From CAXNKG01 sp964202965 (GTDB taxonomy: Bacteria > Acidobacteriota > Vicinamibacteria > Vicinamibacterales > UBA2999): a DNA stretch of 64,000 bases. The position numbers and the translations under genes are program-made. The number at the start of each line of letters is the position of its first letter. The first letter of the stretch is position 1. The stretch lies in the NCBI GenBank assembly GCA_964202965.1, contig CAXNKG010000003.1, positions 62,001 through 126,000 of the forward strand. Direction: 5' to 3'. Below, one piece after another: positions 1 through 8,158 of the stretch. The notes beneath the pieces were generated by a model. The model was not told the DNA's origin, did not search any database, and worked only from the letters and a program-made list of their open reading frames with translations.

Positions 1-717
1 TCCGCCGACCGGCTTGCCGAGCACGACCTCGTCGCCGGTGAAATCCAGCAGGTCATCCACGATCTGGAATGCGACGCCGATGCTGAAGCCGTAGTCCCAC
101 AACGCCTCCTGCTGCTCGGCCGTCGTCGGGGCCAGCATGCCGCCAATCTTCGCGGCGCCGGCAAACAGGAACGCGGTCTTCCGCCGGATGATGTCGAAGT
201 GCTCTTCCTCGGACAGGTCCACCGCGCCCTTCTTCGTGAGCTGGCAGATCTCCCCCTCGACAATCCGCAGCGTGACGTCGCACAGCACGCGAATCAGCTC
301 GATGTTGTCCTGGCTGAGGGCCAGCGACATCGACTTCAGGTAGAGGAAATCGCCAAAGAGGACGCTGAGGTGGTTGCCCCACCGGGTATGGGCGGCGTCG
401 CGGCCCCGCCGCGTCTGCGCCTCATCGATGACGTCGTCGTGGACGAGCGTCGCGGCGTGAATGAACTCGATGACGGCGGCATACAGGACGGCGCGCTCGC
501 CCGCATATCCCGCCATCCGGGCGGCCATCAGCAGCACCGCGGGGCGAATCCGCTTACCCCCGCCGTCCTTGACGTAGTTGCCGATCTCCGGAATCACGGC
601 GACCTGCGACTGGATGTGCCGCGCGAACTCGCGCTCGACGGCCTTGAGGTCGTCGCGGATCGGCTCGAATAACTGCGCCAGGGCCGCTGAGGACGCGTTG
701 GGAGCGGCGGGGTTCAC
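1..717 (-). CDS. all-trans polyprenyl diphosphate synthase (partial, C-terminus beyond window)
   Basis: Trans-isoprenyl diphosphate synthase that extends an allylic diphosphate with isopentenyl diphosphate, probably to make the quinone side chain. The frame has no stop before base 1, so 239 N-terminal residues are visible and the C-terminus lies outside. The first Asp-rich motif reads LVHDDVIDE (residues 91-99), followed by QTRRG; the second reads FQIVDDLLDFTGDE (about 217-230), followed by VLGKPVGG. The Lys-Arg-Ile-Arg-Pro segment (55-59) is the diphosphate-binding region near the N-terminus. I chose the GTG at 717, 18 nt after the tatD stop, because coding similarity begins directly behind it. 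It is probably cotranscribed with tatD. Chain length (hepta-, octa- or nonaprenyl) cannot be read from this fragment. Confidence 0.93.
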   Translation of the reverse strand, partial: MNPAAPNASSAALAQLFEPIRDDLKAVEREFARHIQSQVAVIPEIGNYVKDGGGKRIRPAVLLMAARMAGYAGERAVLYAAVIEFIHAATLVHDDVIDEAQTRRGRDAAHTRWGNHLSVLFGDFLYLKSMSLALSQDNIELIRVLCDVTLRIVEGEICQLTKKGAVDLSEEEHFDIIRRKTAFLFAGAAKIGGMLAPTTAEQQEALWDYGFSIGVAFQIVDDLLDFTGDEVVLGKPVGG

Positions 718-735
718 AGCCGTCGATTTTAGCAG

Positions 736-1521
736 CTACGGCTTGAAGAGCCGTACGAAGTTGTCGCGCGTGGCCGCGGCGATGTCGCCCGCCGTGGTGC
801 CGCGGAGAGCGGCGACCGCGCTGGCGACGTGGATCACCCGAGCCGGCTCGTTGCGGGTTCCCCGGTGCGGCACCGGCGCCAGGAAGGGGCTGTCGGTTTC
901 GATGAGGAGCCGATCGATCGGCACGAGCCTCGCGACGTCATGGAGCTCGTGTGCCCGCGGGAATGTCACGATGCCCGCCAGCGAGAGGTAGAAGCCGAGA
1001 TCGAGCGCGCGCGCCGCCATGGCGCGGTCGCCCGTGAAGCAGTGCAGGACCACGCCGGTGTCGCCGGCGGATTCCTCCGCCAGTACGCGGAACGTATCCT
1101 CCTCTGCCTCCCGGGTATGGATGATGATGGGCAGCGCCAGGCGGCGGGCGGCGCGGATCTGTTCGCGGAAGACCGCCTGCTGCACATCGCGCGGCGCGAA
1201 GTCGTAGTGGTAGTCGAGCCCAATCTCCCCAAGTGCGCGGGCGGCGGGCCGGCCGGCGATGCGCGCCTCCACCAGGCGGGCCGCGCGGCCCGGGTCGTCC
1301 GCAAACTGCGCAGCGGCGTGGGGGTGGACCCCAACGGACAGCCTGATCGCGTCCCAGGCGGCGGTCACGACGTTGGCGCGCTCGTACTCCGCCTCGTCAT
1401 CCGCCGCGATGATGACGAGCGCCCCCGTCAGCCCGGCGGCCCGGGCGCGCTCGATGACGGCTGGAAGATCGGCCTCGAACTCCTCGCCGGCCAGGTGGCA
1501 GTGCGAGTCAACGAAAGTCAA
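736..1521 (-). CDS. TatD family metal-dependent hydrolase
   Basis: TIM-barrel amidohydrolase of the TatD DNase/deoxyribonuclease-like family, 261 aa, a normal family length. Visible metal-site motifs are VDSHCHL near the N-terminus, EIGLDYHYD mid-protein, IIHTREA, VLHCFTGD and ETDSPFLAP near the C-terminus, with the later NEPA segment typical of the family. The start is unusual: the only start codon between an upstream in-frame stop and the conserved VDSHCHL block is a TTG, and that TTG is itself part of a heptanucleotide repeat array. The gene sits between metG and the polyprenyl synthase on the same strand. Family members are cytoplasmic DNases or D-aminoacyl hydrolases; the precise substrate is unknown. 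Confidence 0.93.
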   Translation of the reverse strand: MTFVDSHCHLAGEEFEADLPAVIERARAAGLTGALVIIAADDEAEYERANVVTAAWDAIRLSVGVHPHAAAQFADDPGRAARLVEARIAGRPAARALGEIGLDYHYDFAPRDVQQAVFREQIRAARRLALPIIIHTREAEEDTFRVLAEESAGDTGVVLHCFTGDRAMAARALDLGFYLSLAGIVTFPRAHELHDVARLVPIDRLLIETDSPFLAPVPHRGTRNEPARVIHVASAVAALRGTTAGDIAAATRDNFVRLFKP

Positions 1522-1548
1522 AGGTCAAAAGTCAAAAGTCAAAAGTCA
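1514..1548. repeat. heptanucleotide tandem repeat (AAAGTCA)n
   Basis: Five contiguous 7-bp units, AAAGTCA four times and AAGGTCA once, lie in the short metG-tatD junction. On the minus strand the units read TGACTTT/TGACCTT, the same core as the arrays at 11347-11406 and in front of recA. The array runs into the tatD reading frame and provides its TTG start. Confidence 0.9.
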
Positions 1549-1559
1549 GGGAGTCGGCG

Positions 1560-3524
1560 TCATCGAACTCGAGCACCTGGCGGCACGTCCTGCTCGAAGC
1601 TCACGAGAACAGGCTTCCCGCCGTCGATGCTCCCGGCGAGCACCATGCCGTTCGACTCGATCCCCATCAACGTGGCAGGCTGCAGATTCGCCACGATGAC
1701 GATCGTCCGGCCGACGAGCTGCTCCGGCTGATACGCCTCCGCGATGCCGGCGACAATCGTCCGCTGATCCTGGCCGGTGTCGACCGTGAGCTTGAGGAGC
1801 TTTTTCGATTTCGGGACAGCCTCGGCTGTGAGGACCTTTGCCACGCGCAGCTCCACCTTCATGAACTCGTCGATGGTGATGCGTGAATCGGCCTTGGGCA
1901 CTGGAGGCGGAGCGCTGACAGGCGCCGAGTCAGTGGGTGAAGGTTGTGACGGTTGTTCGGGCGATGTCATAGCTCGCAGCTCCTCGACTGTCTTTTCAAT
2001 GCGTGGAAACAATGGCTCGGTTGGACCGAGACGTGTGCCCGGGGCAAGCGTCCCCGCCTTCAGGCCCGTCCACGGCTCCTGCGGGATCCCCAGCATCGTC
2101 CGAATCCGCTCGGCCGCCTGGGGCATGACCGGGTCGATCAGCGCCGCGGTCACGCGAAGCGCGTCGGCCGAGTGGTACAGCGTGGCGTCCAGCAGCGCCT
2201 TCGCGTCCGGCCGCTTGGCGAGGGACCAGGGCTCGCGCTTCACGATGTACTGGTTCACCGATCGAATCAGCTCCCACGTGTCCTGCAGCGCGAGCGTGAT
2301 CTGAAACGTGGCGAAATTCCGAACGACGCCATCAATGGCGCGCGCCAGCTGCATCTCGAGATCGCGGTCGAGCGGTCCACGGGCGGCCTCTGGCGAGTCG
2401 GGCACTATCCCGCCGCTGTACCGGTGGATCATCGTTGTCGTGCGGCTGACGAGGTTGCCGAGATCGTTGGCAAGGTCCGCGTTGAACCGCGTCAGGACGC
2501 CTTCGTCCGAGAAGTTCGCGTCGAGCCCCAGCGGCATTTCGCGCATGACGAAATACCGCAGCGCGTCGAGGCCGAAGACGTCCACGTAGTCCTGATACCG
2601 GGCGACATTCCCCACCGACTTCGACATTTTCGCGCCGCCCATCAGCCACCAGCCATGTGCGACGACGCGGTCCGGCGGCTTCAGGCCGGCCGCCATCAGG
2701 AACGCCGGCCAGTACAGCGCATGCTGGCGAAGGATTTCCTTGCCGATCAGGTGCGTCACGCCGGGCCAGAACCGCTGCATGCGCGACTCTGCCTGGGGAT
2801 CGCCGGATCCAAAGCCAAGAGCGGTGAGGTAATTCGTCAGCGCGTCGAACCAGACGTACATGACGTGCGCCGGGTCGCCGGGAACAGGAATCCCCCACTG
2901 ACACGACGTGCGGCTGATGCTCAGGTCCTGCAACCCGGCCTCTACAAACGCGCGCACTTCGTTGAAGCGGAAATCGGGCTGGACGAACGTCGGATTCGCC
3001 GCGTAGAAGTCGAGGAGCGGCTGCTGGTACTTCGAAAGGCGAAAGTAATAACTCTCCTCCTTCAGCCGCTCCACTTTGCTGCCGCAGGTTGGACACTTCC
3101 CTTCCACCAGCTGCGTTTCGGGGACGAAGATCTCGTCAACGGTGCAGTACCACCCCTCGTAATCACCCTTGTAGATATCCCCCCGGTCCGCGACACGCTT
3201 CCACAATTCCTGCGCCGCCCGGTGGTGACGCGGTTCCGTCGTCCGGACGAAATCGTTGTTCGAGATCTGGAGGTCCCCGCACATCTGCTGGAAGGACGCC
3301 GCAACCTCGTCGGCAAAGACCTTCGTCGCCTGGTGTCCCGCCTTCTGCGCCGCCCGCTCCACCTTCTGGCCGTGCTCGTCGGTGCCGGTCAGGAAGAAGA
3401 CGTCGTCGCCCAGGAGCCGGCGCGACCGCGCGATCGCATCGGCGACCATCGTCGTGTACGCATGGCCGATGTGCGGTCGGGCATTGATGTAGTAGATCGG
3501 GGTCGTGATGTAGAACGGTTTCAT
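1560..3524 (-). CDS. metG: methionyl-tRNA synthetase with C-terminal tRNA-binding domain
   Basis: Charges tRNA-Met with methionine in the cytoplasm. At 654 aa it has the full class I layout. The HIGH-type motif is in ARPHIGHAYTT (about residues 16-26), the TGTDEHGQK block follows, a CPTC zinc knuckle lies in the insertion near residue 145, and the KMSKS loop is in GGAKMSKSVGN (about residue 297). A Pro/Ser-rich linker separates an anticodon-binding helical domain from a C-terminal EMAP/Trbp111-type OB-fold of about 100 residues that starts at DEFMKVELRVAKV. The start ATG overlaps the larC stop by 4 nt (ATGA), so the two genes are translationally coupled. Nothing is missing. Confidence 0.98.
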   Translation of the reverse strand: MKPFYITTPIYYINARPHIGHAYTTMVADAIARSRRLLGDDVFFLTGTDEHGQKVERAAQKAGHQATKVFADEVAASFQQMCGDLQISNNDFVRTTEPRHHRAAQELWKRVADRGDIYKGDYEGWYCTVDEIFVPETQLVEGKCPTCGSKVERLKEESYYFRLSKYQQPLLDFYAANPTFVQPDFRFNEVRAFVEAGLQDLSISRTSCQWGIPVPGDPAHVMYVWFDALTNYLTALGFGSGDPQAESRMQRFWPGVTHLIGKEILRQHALYWPAFLMAAGLKPPDRVVAHGWWLMGGAKMSKSVGNVARYQDYVDVFGLDALRYFVMREMPLGLDANFSDEGVLTRFNADLANDLGNLVSRTTTMIHRYSGGIVPDSPEAARGPLDRDLEMQLARAIDGVVRNFATFQITLALQDTWELIRSVNQYIVKREPWSLAKRPDAKALLDATLYHSADALRVTAALIDPVMPQAAERIRTMLGIPQEPWTGLKAGTLAPGTRLGPTEPLFPRIEKTVEELRAMTSPEQPSQPSPTDSAPVSAPPPVPKADSRITIDEFMKVELRVAKVLTAEAVPKSKKLLKLTVDTGQDQRTIVAGIAEAYQPEQLVGRTIVIVANLQPATLMGIESNGMVLAGSIDGGKPVLVSFEQDVPPGARVR

Positions 3525-4717
3525 ACTGGCTGGGGACCTTGTCCCGCGCGCCGATCGAGGAAGGCCTTGATGGCAGCCGCGTGGACTTCCTTGACGGGTC
3601 TGCCGGCCGCGGCTGCGACGCGGACGCAGTCGTCGAATTCCGGTGAGGCGTTGAGAATCTCCCCATCACGCCGCGCCACTTTGACGGCCACCGGGCCGTA
3701 CGGCGTCTGCACCGTCACGCTCTCGCGCTCGAGACATTCCCGCTTCATTTCGTGGTAGCGCACCCCGATCGTCGTCGTCTCCCGAAAGACGATGGAGGTC
3801 AGTGCTTCGCGTGCGCCCGGAGCCGCGACGATCGACAGGAGCGTGCCCGGGCGGTTCTTCTTCATCTGAATGGACGTATAGAACACGTCCAGGGCGCCCG
3901 CCGCCAGGAGCTGGTCGATGAGCACCCCGAAGATCTGCGGGTTCATGTCGTCGATCTCGGCCTCGATCAGCACGACGCTGTGGGTGTGCGCGCGGTTCTC
4001 GGTCTGCCCCACCAGCACCCTGAGGACGTTCGGCGTGTCCTTGAAGTCACGCGACCCGGCGCCGTACCCCACGCGATCGAGGCGCATCGGCGGCACCGGA
4101 CCATAGTGGCCGGCGTAGTGGGTAATCAGCAGCGCACCCGTCGGCGTGACAAGTTCGCCCTGCCCGCCGGCGTAGATGGGCGCCCCCGCCAGGAGTCTCG
4201 CGGTCGCCGGCGCCGGGACCGGATAGAGGCCGTGAGACGTCTGCACGGTGCCGCTGCCGACATTCAGCGGCGACGCAGACACCTCGTCGACGCCAAGCTG
4301 CTCCATGGCGAACACGGCGCCGACGATGTCGATAATCGAATCAAGCGCGCCCACCTCATGCAGATGCACCTTCTCCACCGGCATCGCGTGAATCGCGGCT
4401 TCAGCCTCCGCCAGGCGGGCAAACAGGCCCTTGGCGGTGTCCCTCGCGGCCGGCGAGAGCGCCGACCCGTCAATCAGCCGGTAGACCTCGGCGACGTGAC
4501 GATGGGGGTGCGCCTTCGTCTGTTCATCGCGCACCTGGAACTTCGTGGCGGATATGCCCGCGCGCGTCACGCGCTCGGTCCAGACCTCCTCATGCCCGAT
4601 CGGCAGGCTTCCGAGGGCCGCGCGTACGTCCGCGAGCGGCACTCCGGAATCGAGCAGCGCGCCGAGGATCATGTCGCCGGATGCGCCGGAGAAGCAGTCG
4701 AAGTGCAGGTGGGTCAC
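3521..4717 (-). CDS. larC: nickel pincer cofactor biosynthesis protein LarC
   Basis: LarC (DUF111 family) inserts nickel into the pincer cofactor used by lactate racemase and related LarA homologues. At 398 aa this is the full-length protein. It begins MTHLHFDCFSGASGDM, the family's N-terminal signature, contains the His-rich segment around residues 70-75 (KAHPHRH), VHLHEVGALDSI near residue 120 and the conserved VLIEAEIDDMNPQ block near residue 250. Unlike the Lactobacillus gene, which is read through a programmed frameshift, this is one continuous frame. The start is GTG at 4717, 9 nt past the radC stop. No larA, larB or larE is in the window, so the cofactor's user must be elsewhere. Confidence 0.95.
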   Translation of the reverse strand: MTHLHFDCFSGASGDMILGALLDSGVPLADVRAALGSLPIGHEEVWTERVTRAGISATKFQVRDEQTKAHPHRHVAEVYRLIDGSALSPAARDTAKGLFARLAEAEAAIHAMPVEKVHLHEVGALDSIIDIVGAVFAMEQLGVDEVSASPLNVGSGTVQTSHGLYPVPAPATARLLAGAPIYAGGQGELVTPTGALLITHYAGHYGPVPPMRLDRVGYGAGSRDFKDTPNVLRVLVGQTENRAHTHSVVLIEAEIDDMNPQIFGVLIDQLLAAGALDVFYTSIQMKKNRPGTLLSIVAAPGAREALTSIVFRETTTIGVRYHEMKRECLERESVTVQTPYGPVAVKVARRDGEILNASPEFDDCVRVAAAAGRPVKEVHAAAIKAFLDRRAGQGPQPV

Positions 4718-4726
4718 ACCTGACCA

Positions 4727-5410
4727 TTATTCCCCGCAGGGGTGCAGGCGTCCAGCTTCGACGAGTGAAAAGTAGCGCTGATCGGCCAGGATCACGTGAT
4801 CGACGACGTCGATGCCCATGATGGTCCCGGCACTGACCATGCGCGTGGTGAGGACGAGATCGTCGGGGCTCGGCGTCGGATCCCCCGACGGATGGTTGTG
4901 GAAGAGGACGATCGCCGCCGCCGACGCGGACGCCGCCTCCCTGAACACCTCGCGTGGGTGGACCACGGTCGCGTCGAGCGAGCCGATCGACACGATCTTG
5001 ATGCGAATGACCCGATGCCGGGTGTCAAGCATCACGATCCCGAACTGCTCGACACTGCCGCCGCCGTACTGCGGCAGCAGATACGCCGCGAGCTCCCCGG
5101 GGGTTGTCAGCCGCGGCCGCTCCGCGGCGCCGCGCACGAGCGTACGGCGGCCGAGCTCTACGGCCGCAAGGACTCTCGCCGCGCGGACCGGTCCGACGCC
5201 GCGCACGTTCCGGAGATGGTCGAGCCCGAGTTTGGTCAGGCCGTGAACGCCGCCGGTATGCTCGATGAGTTCGTTGGCGACGCCGAGCGCATTCAGGTCC
5301 CGCGATCCGCTGCCGATGAGGACGGCAATCAGCTCGTTGTCGCCGAGGCCGCACGCGCCGAGGCGTTCGAGCTTCTCGCGCGGCCGATCGTGTGGTGCGA
5401 CGTCTTTCAT
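4727..5410 (-). CDS. radC: RadC family protein (JAB/MPN domain)
   Basis: RadC-like protein with an N-terminal helix-hairpin-helix region and a C-terminal JAB metalloprotease-like domain. The N-terminal hallmark DRPREKLERLGA is followed by a hairpin motif around LRNVRGVGPVRAAR. The JAB metal motif is complete: a glutamate in HPREVFREA, then LFHNHPSGDPTPSPDD with the two histidines and the aspartate. I place the start at ATG 5410 (227 aa), which gives the usual short N-terminus. An in-frame ATG at 5434 adds eight residues and would overlap the ATG of the divergent lipoprotein gene. Despite its name, a direct DNA-repair role for the family is not established. Confidence 0.93.
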   Translation of the reverse strand: MKDVAPHDRPREKLERLGACGLGDNELIAVLIGSGSRDLNALGVANELIEHTGGVHGLTKLGLDHLRNVRGVGPVRAARVLAAVELGRRTLVRGAAERPRLTTPGELAAYLLPQYGGGSVEQFGIVMLDTRHRVIRIKIVSIGSLDATVVHPREVFREAASASAAAIVLFHNHPSGDPTPSPDDLVLTTRMVSAGTIMGIDVVDHVILADQRYFSLVEAGRLHPCGE

Positions 5411-5416
5411 CGACGC

Positions 5417-5422
5417 TATACT
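5417..5422 (+). promoter_or_regulatory. -10 element TATACT for lipoprotein gene
   Basis: TATACT lies 10 nt before the ATG at 5433, leaving a leader of only a few bases and no Shine-Dalgarno sequence. No good -35 hexamer is visible. The hexamer sits in a 22-bp divergent gap facing radC. Confidence 0.55.
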
Positions 5423-5432
5423 CAATCTGCTC

Positions 5433-6017
5433 ATGACGCGGTCGTACCTGCCTGCCGTTCTGCTCTGCGCCGCCCTGCTCGTCACACCCGGATGCGCCGC
5501 ACCACCCAACAAAGAGATGGACATGGCCCAGGGGGCGATCGACGCCGCGCGCGCGGCCGGGGCGGAGCAGTACGCGACGCCGGAGTACACGGCCGCGACC
5601 TCGTCACTCCAGAGCGCCCACGAGGCGGCGTCCGCCGGCGATTACCGGCTCGCCCTGAACCACGCGCTGACGAGTCACGAGCGTGCCCAGAACGCGGCCC
5701 GCGAAACAGCTAACTCCAAAGCGGCCATGCGTGCCGGCGTCGAGCGCACCATCGCCGAGCTGGACATGGCCGTCGCCCAGGCGGAGACCCGGCTGACGGC
5801 GGCGCGGGGATCCCGGGTGCCGCAGCGGCTTCTGGCCGGGCCGGTCGAGGCGCTCGCCACAATCCGGACGGATGTGCAAGAAGCGCGCACGGCGGTTGGC
5901 GAGGGTAATTACCTCGCCGCCGAAAAGGGTCTGGAAGGAATACGCGCACGAATTGACGCGGTCCTGGCCGCGATCGCGGAGGCCTCGACACCACCAGCCG
6001 CGCGACGCCGTCGTTAG
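5433..6017 (+). CDS. DUF4398-like lipoprotein
   Basis: A 194-aa predicted lipoprotein. It begins MTRSYLPAVLLCAALLVTPGCAAPP: positive n-region, hydrophobic stretch and a lipobox (VTPGC) with the lipidation cysteine at residue 21. The mature part is Ala/Glu-rich and helical, with repeated segments such as GDYRLALNHALTSHERAQ and GNYLAAEKGLEGIRARID that look like TPR-like or DUF4398 helices. It ends in a basic tail. The ATG shares the CATG tetramer with an alternative divergent radC start. It is followed convergently by dapF 25 nt away. The function is unknown; DUF4398 proteins are envelope lipoproteins often found beside OmpA-type proteins, but none is adjacent here. Confidence 0.8.
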   Translation: MTRSYLPAVLLCAALLVTPGCAAPPNKEMDMAQGAIDAARAAGAEQYATPEYTAATSSLQSAHEAASAGDYRLALNHALTSHERAQNAARETANSKAAMRAGVERTIAELDMAVAQAETRLTAARGSRVPQRLLAGPVEALATIRTDVQEARTAVGEGNYLAAEKGLEGIRARIDAVLAAIAEASTPPAARRRR

Positions 6018-6042
6018 GCAGTACGCCGGAACGTCGTCAGCT

Positions 6043-6855
6043 TTACAGGGCGGGGCCTTTCGGACCCGCCAACCACCGGCCCTCGAACAGCACCTCGGCC
6101 CACCCGGTCAGAAAGATCCCCTCTTCGCGCCATTCAACCCGCTGCGTGCCGCCAGGGGCAATGACGTCCATCTCCCGCGCGGCGCCGCCGTGGGCGGCCG
6201 CGGCGACCGCTGACGCGCAGGAGCCGGTCCCCGAGGAGGTGGTCGGCCCGACTCCCCGCTCCCAGATCGTGATGCGTACCCGGTCGGGCGCTTCCACCTG
6301 CACGAATTCGACGTTTGTACCCACCGGAAACATCGGGTGGGTGGCGATCGCGGGTCCAAGCCGGTTGAAACGCTCGGCGTCCGGGAGGGGGCCCAGCAGC
6401 ACGCACTGGGGATTCCCCGTGCGGAGCACCGTGGCCGTGACCGTCTCGCCGCCGATTTGAATCTGCACCTGCCGGATATCTTCCGGGGCGCCCATGTCGG
6501 CACGGAACGTCAGGCGCTGACCTTCCCGGCCGCGCAGCTCGAGGCGTTTCGTGCCGGCGTCCGTCGCGATCGTGATGACGTCGCCCGGCTTCGAGTGCTG
6601 ATCGCGGGCGACAAGCGCAGCGAGACACCGAAGCCCGTTTCCCGAGAGCTCGGATGGGCTGCCGTCGGCGTTGAGGAGCCGCATCGTGGCGCCGCCACGC
6701 TGTATCCGGTACAGCAGCAGGCCATCGGCGCCGACGCCGGAATGCCTGTGGCACAGGGCGCGCGCAAGCCGGGACTCGTCCGAACCCGCCAGGCCATCCT
6801 CGACGAGCAGAAAGTCGTTGCCGTACGCATGGGCCTTGACGACCGGGACGGGCAT
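6043..6855 (-). CDS. dapF: diaminopimelate epimerase
   Basis: Converts LL- to meso-diaminopimelate for lysine and peptidoglycan synthesis. The 270-aa protein has both catalytic cysteines in their expected settings: NGLRCLAAL in the N-terminal half and GTGSCASAV in the C-terminal half. AYGNDFLLVED, HSGVGADGLL and the GNPQCVL segment are also typical of the family. The start ATG overlaps the TGA of the upstream outer-membrane protein gene (TGATG), so the two are cotranscribed although functionally unrelated. Length and motifs are complete. Confidence 0.97.
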   Translation of the reverse strand: MPVPVVKAHAYGNDFLLVEDGLAGSDESRLARALCHRHSGVGADGLLLYRIQRGGATMRLLNADGSPSELSGNGLRCLAALVARDQHSKPGDVITIATDAGTKRLELRGREGQRLTFRADMGAPEDIRQVQIQIGGETVTATVLRTGNPQCVLLGPLPDAERFNRLGPAIATHPMFPVGTNVEFVQVEAPDRVRITIWERGVGPTTSSGTGSCASAVAAAAHGGAAREMDVIAPGGTQRVEWREEGIFLTGWAEVLFEGRWLAGPKGPAL

Positions 6856-7700
6856 CAGGGGAACTGGAAGGCATTGAACACGTACGTGAAGCCCGCGGCA
6901 AAGCCTATTGTCGGGTCCGTCGTGGCCATGCCGAACATGATCGCCGCGTCGGCTCGAAACGCCCCGATGGTGTGCCGGGCGCCAAACCGGAGCATGCTGC
7001 GGGACTCGGTTCCCGGCGGCGGGTCGCCTTCGCGGGTGTCTTTCCGGCCGTTAATCTCGCCGACGACCTCGCTGTTTGCCGCAATGGCACGCGCGAACGA
7101 GACGCCGTACATGATGACGTCGTTCTGCCGGTCACCGCGCGTCGGGTCGCCCAGAATCCCAAGGCCGATGTTGCCCACGAACCGGACCGACTGGACCGTT
7201 TTGGCGACCAGCAGCGTCGAATAGAAGTCCATCGTGTCGAGGCCGAGGCCCCTCTCGTTCCCGGCCATCGGCAGCCGGGTGGCCGATCGCAGCGCGATGG
7301 AGGGTCGCGACGTGCCTTCCGACACCAGGCGGACCTTGGTGCCGACGGTCATGTCCTCAACGTCGGTCGTGGTGCCACCAGGCACGACCAGGAAGTGTGA
7401 GAGCGGCGCCGGGCGCCGATCCGTGATCGTAAGCCGGTTGCGGAGGCCGCCGTCGATCTGCACTTCGCCGATCTCTCCGATCCCCATGCTCAACCCGATG
7501 AGCGGCGCCCGCAGCAGGTTGCCGCGTAATCCCGACGCTGGATAGTCCACGTCGCGGGCGTAATCAAACCCCGCTTCGATGAGCATCCGGCCGGCGCCGA
7601 TCGTCTCCGGGTCCTCCGTCACGAGGGGCCGCTGCTGCGCGGCGGACGTCAGCGGCATGGCGCAGAGCGCGGCGGTCACGATTCCTGTTCGTAGAGACAT
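6855..7700 (-). CDS. predicted outer-membrane beta-barrel protein
   Basis: A 281-aa exported protein. The first ~21 residues form a signal peptide (TGIVTAALCAMPLTSAAQQ, cleavage near AAQ). The rest alternates polar and hydrophobic residues as expected for beta strands, with Gly-rich turns, repeated segments such as RFGARHTIGAFRADAAIMFG, and an aromatic end (YVFNAFQFP) suited to BAM recognition. It resembles transporter-like or MetA-pathway barrels of the outer membrane, but I do not recognise a specific family. It lies between dtd (4-nt gap) and dapF (1-nt overlap) in one minus-strand run. Cargo or function is unknown. Confidence 0.7.
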   Translation of the reverse strand: MSLRTGIVTAALCAMPLTSAAQQRPLVTEDPETIGAGRMLIEAGFDYARDVDYPASGLRGNLLRAPLIGLSMGIGEIGEVQIDGGLRNRLTITDRRPAPLSHFLVVPGGTTTDVEDMTVGTKVRLVSEGTSRPSIALRSATRLPMAGNERGLGLDTMDFYSTLLVAKTVQSVRFVGNIGLGILGDPTRGDRQNDVIMYGVSFARAIAANSEVVGEINGRKDTREGDPPPGTESRSMLRFGARHTIGAFRADAAIMFGMATTDPTIGFAAGFTYVFNAFQFP

Positions 7701-7704
7701 ATGG

Positions 7705-8157
7705 TCAGAACTGCCGTTTGCTGTCGATGAGGATCGTGACGGGACCGTCGTTCACCAGCTCGACGTGCATCATCGCCTGAAACTCACCGGTCGCCACCTC
7801 GAGCGGCACGTCGCGCAATTCTCTCACGAGGGATTCGTACAGCGATCGAGCCGACTCAGGCGACGCCGCCGCGTCGAACGACGGCCGGCGTCCCCTGCGC
7901 AGGTCCCCATAGAGCGTGAACTGCGAAACGACCAGCACGGCCCCGCCGACCTCGGCGACCGACCGGTCCATCAGGCGCCCCTCGTCACCTTCGAAGACCC
8001 GTGCGTCGCGAACCTTGCCGACCACATACCGCACGTCCTCGCCCGCATCGTCCTTTGCGACCCCAAGAAGCACGACAAGACCGGGGCCGATCTGCCCGAC
8101 AACCCGGTCGCCGACGCGGACGGAGGCGCCGGTCACGCGCTGGATGACGGCCCGCAT
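7705..8157 (-). CDS. dtd: D-aminoacyl-tRNA deacylase
   Basis: Hydrolyses D-aminoacyl-tRNAs and mischarged Gly-tRNA-Ala, a cytoplasmic proofreading step. The 150-aa protein matches Dtd from end to end: MRAVIQRVTGASV at the N-terminus, VVSQFTLYGD with the SQFTL substrate motif mid-protein, and VNDGPVTILID with the cross-subunit N-x-GP-x-T motif near the C-terminus. It starts one nucleotide after the ttcA stop (TAGCATG) and is cotranscribed with it; both act on tRNA quality. Confidence 0.97.
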   Translation of the reverse strand: MRAVIQRVTGASVRVGDRVVGQIGPGLVVLLGVAKDDAGEDVRYVVGKVRDARVFEGDEGRLMDRSVAEVGGAVLVVSQFTLYGDLRRGRRPSFDAAASPESARSLYESLVRELRDVPLEVATGEFQAMMHVELVNDGPVTILIDSKRQF

Positions 8158-8158
8158 G

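Noticed and set aside
1953..3758. Long plus-strand open frame opposite metG
   Set aside because: GC-rich third positions remove stops on the complementary strand; the translation is Arg/Pro/His-rich with no motif, while metG on the minus strand is complete.
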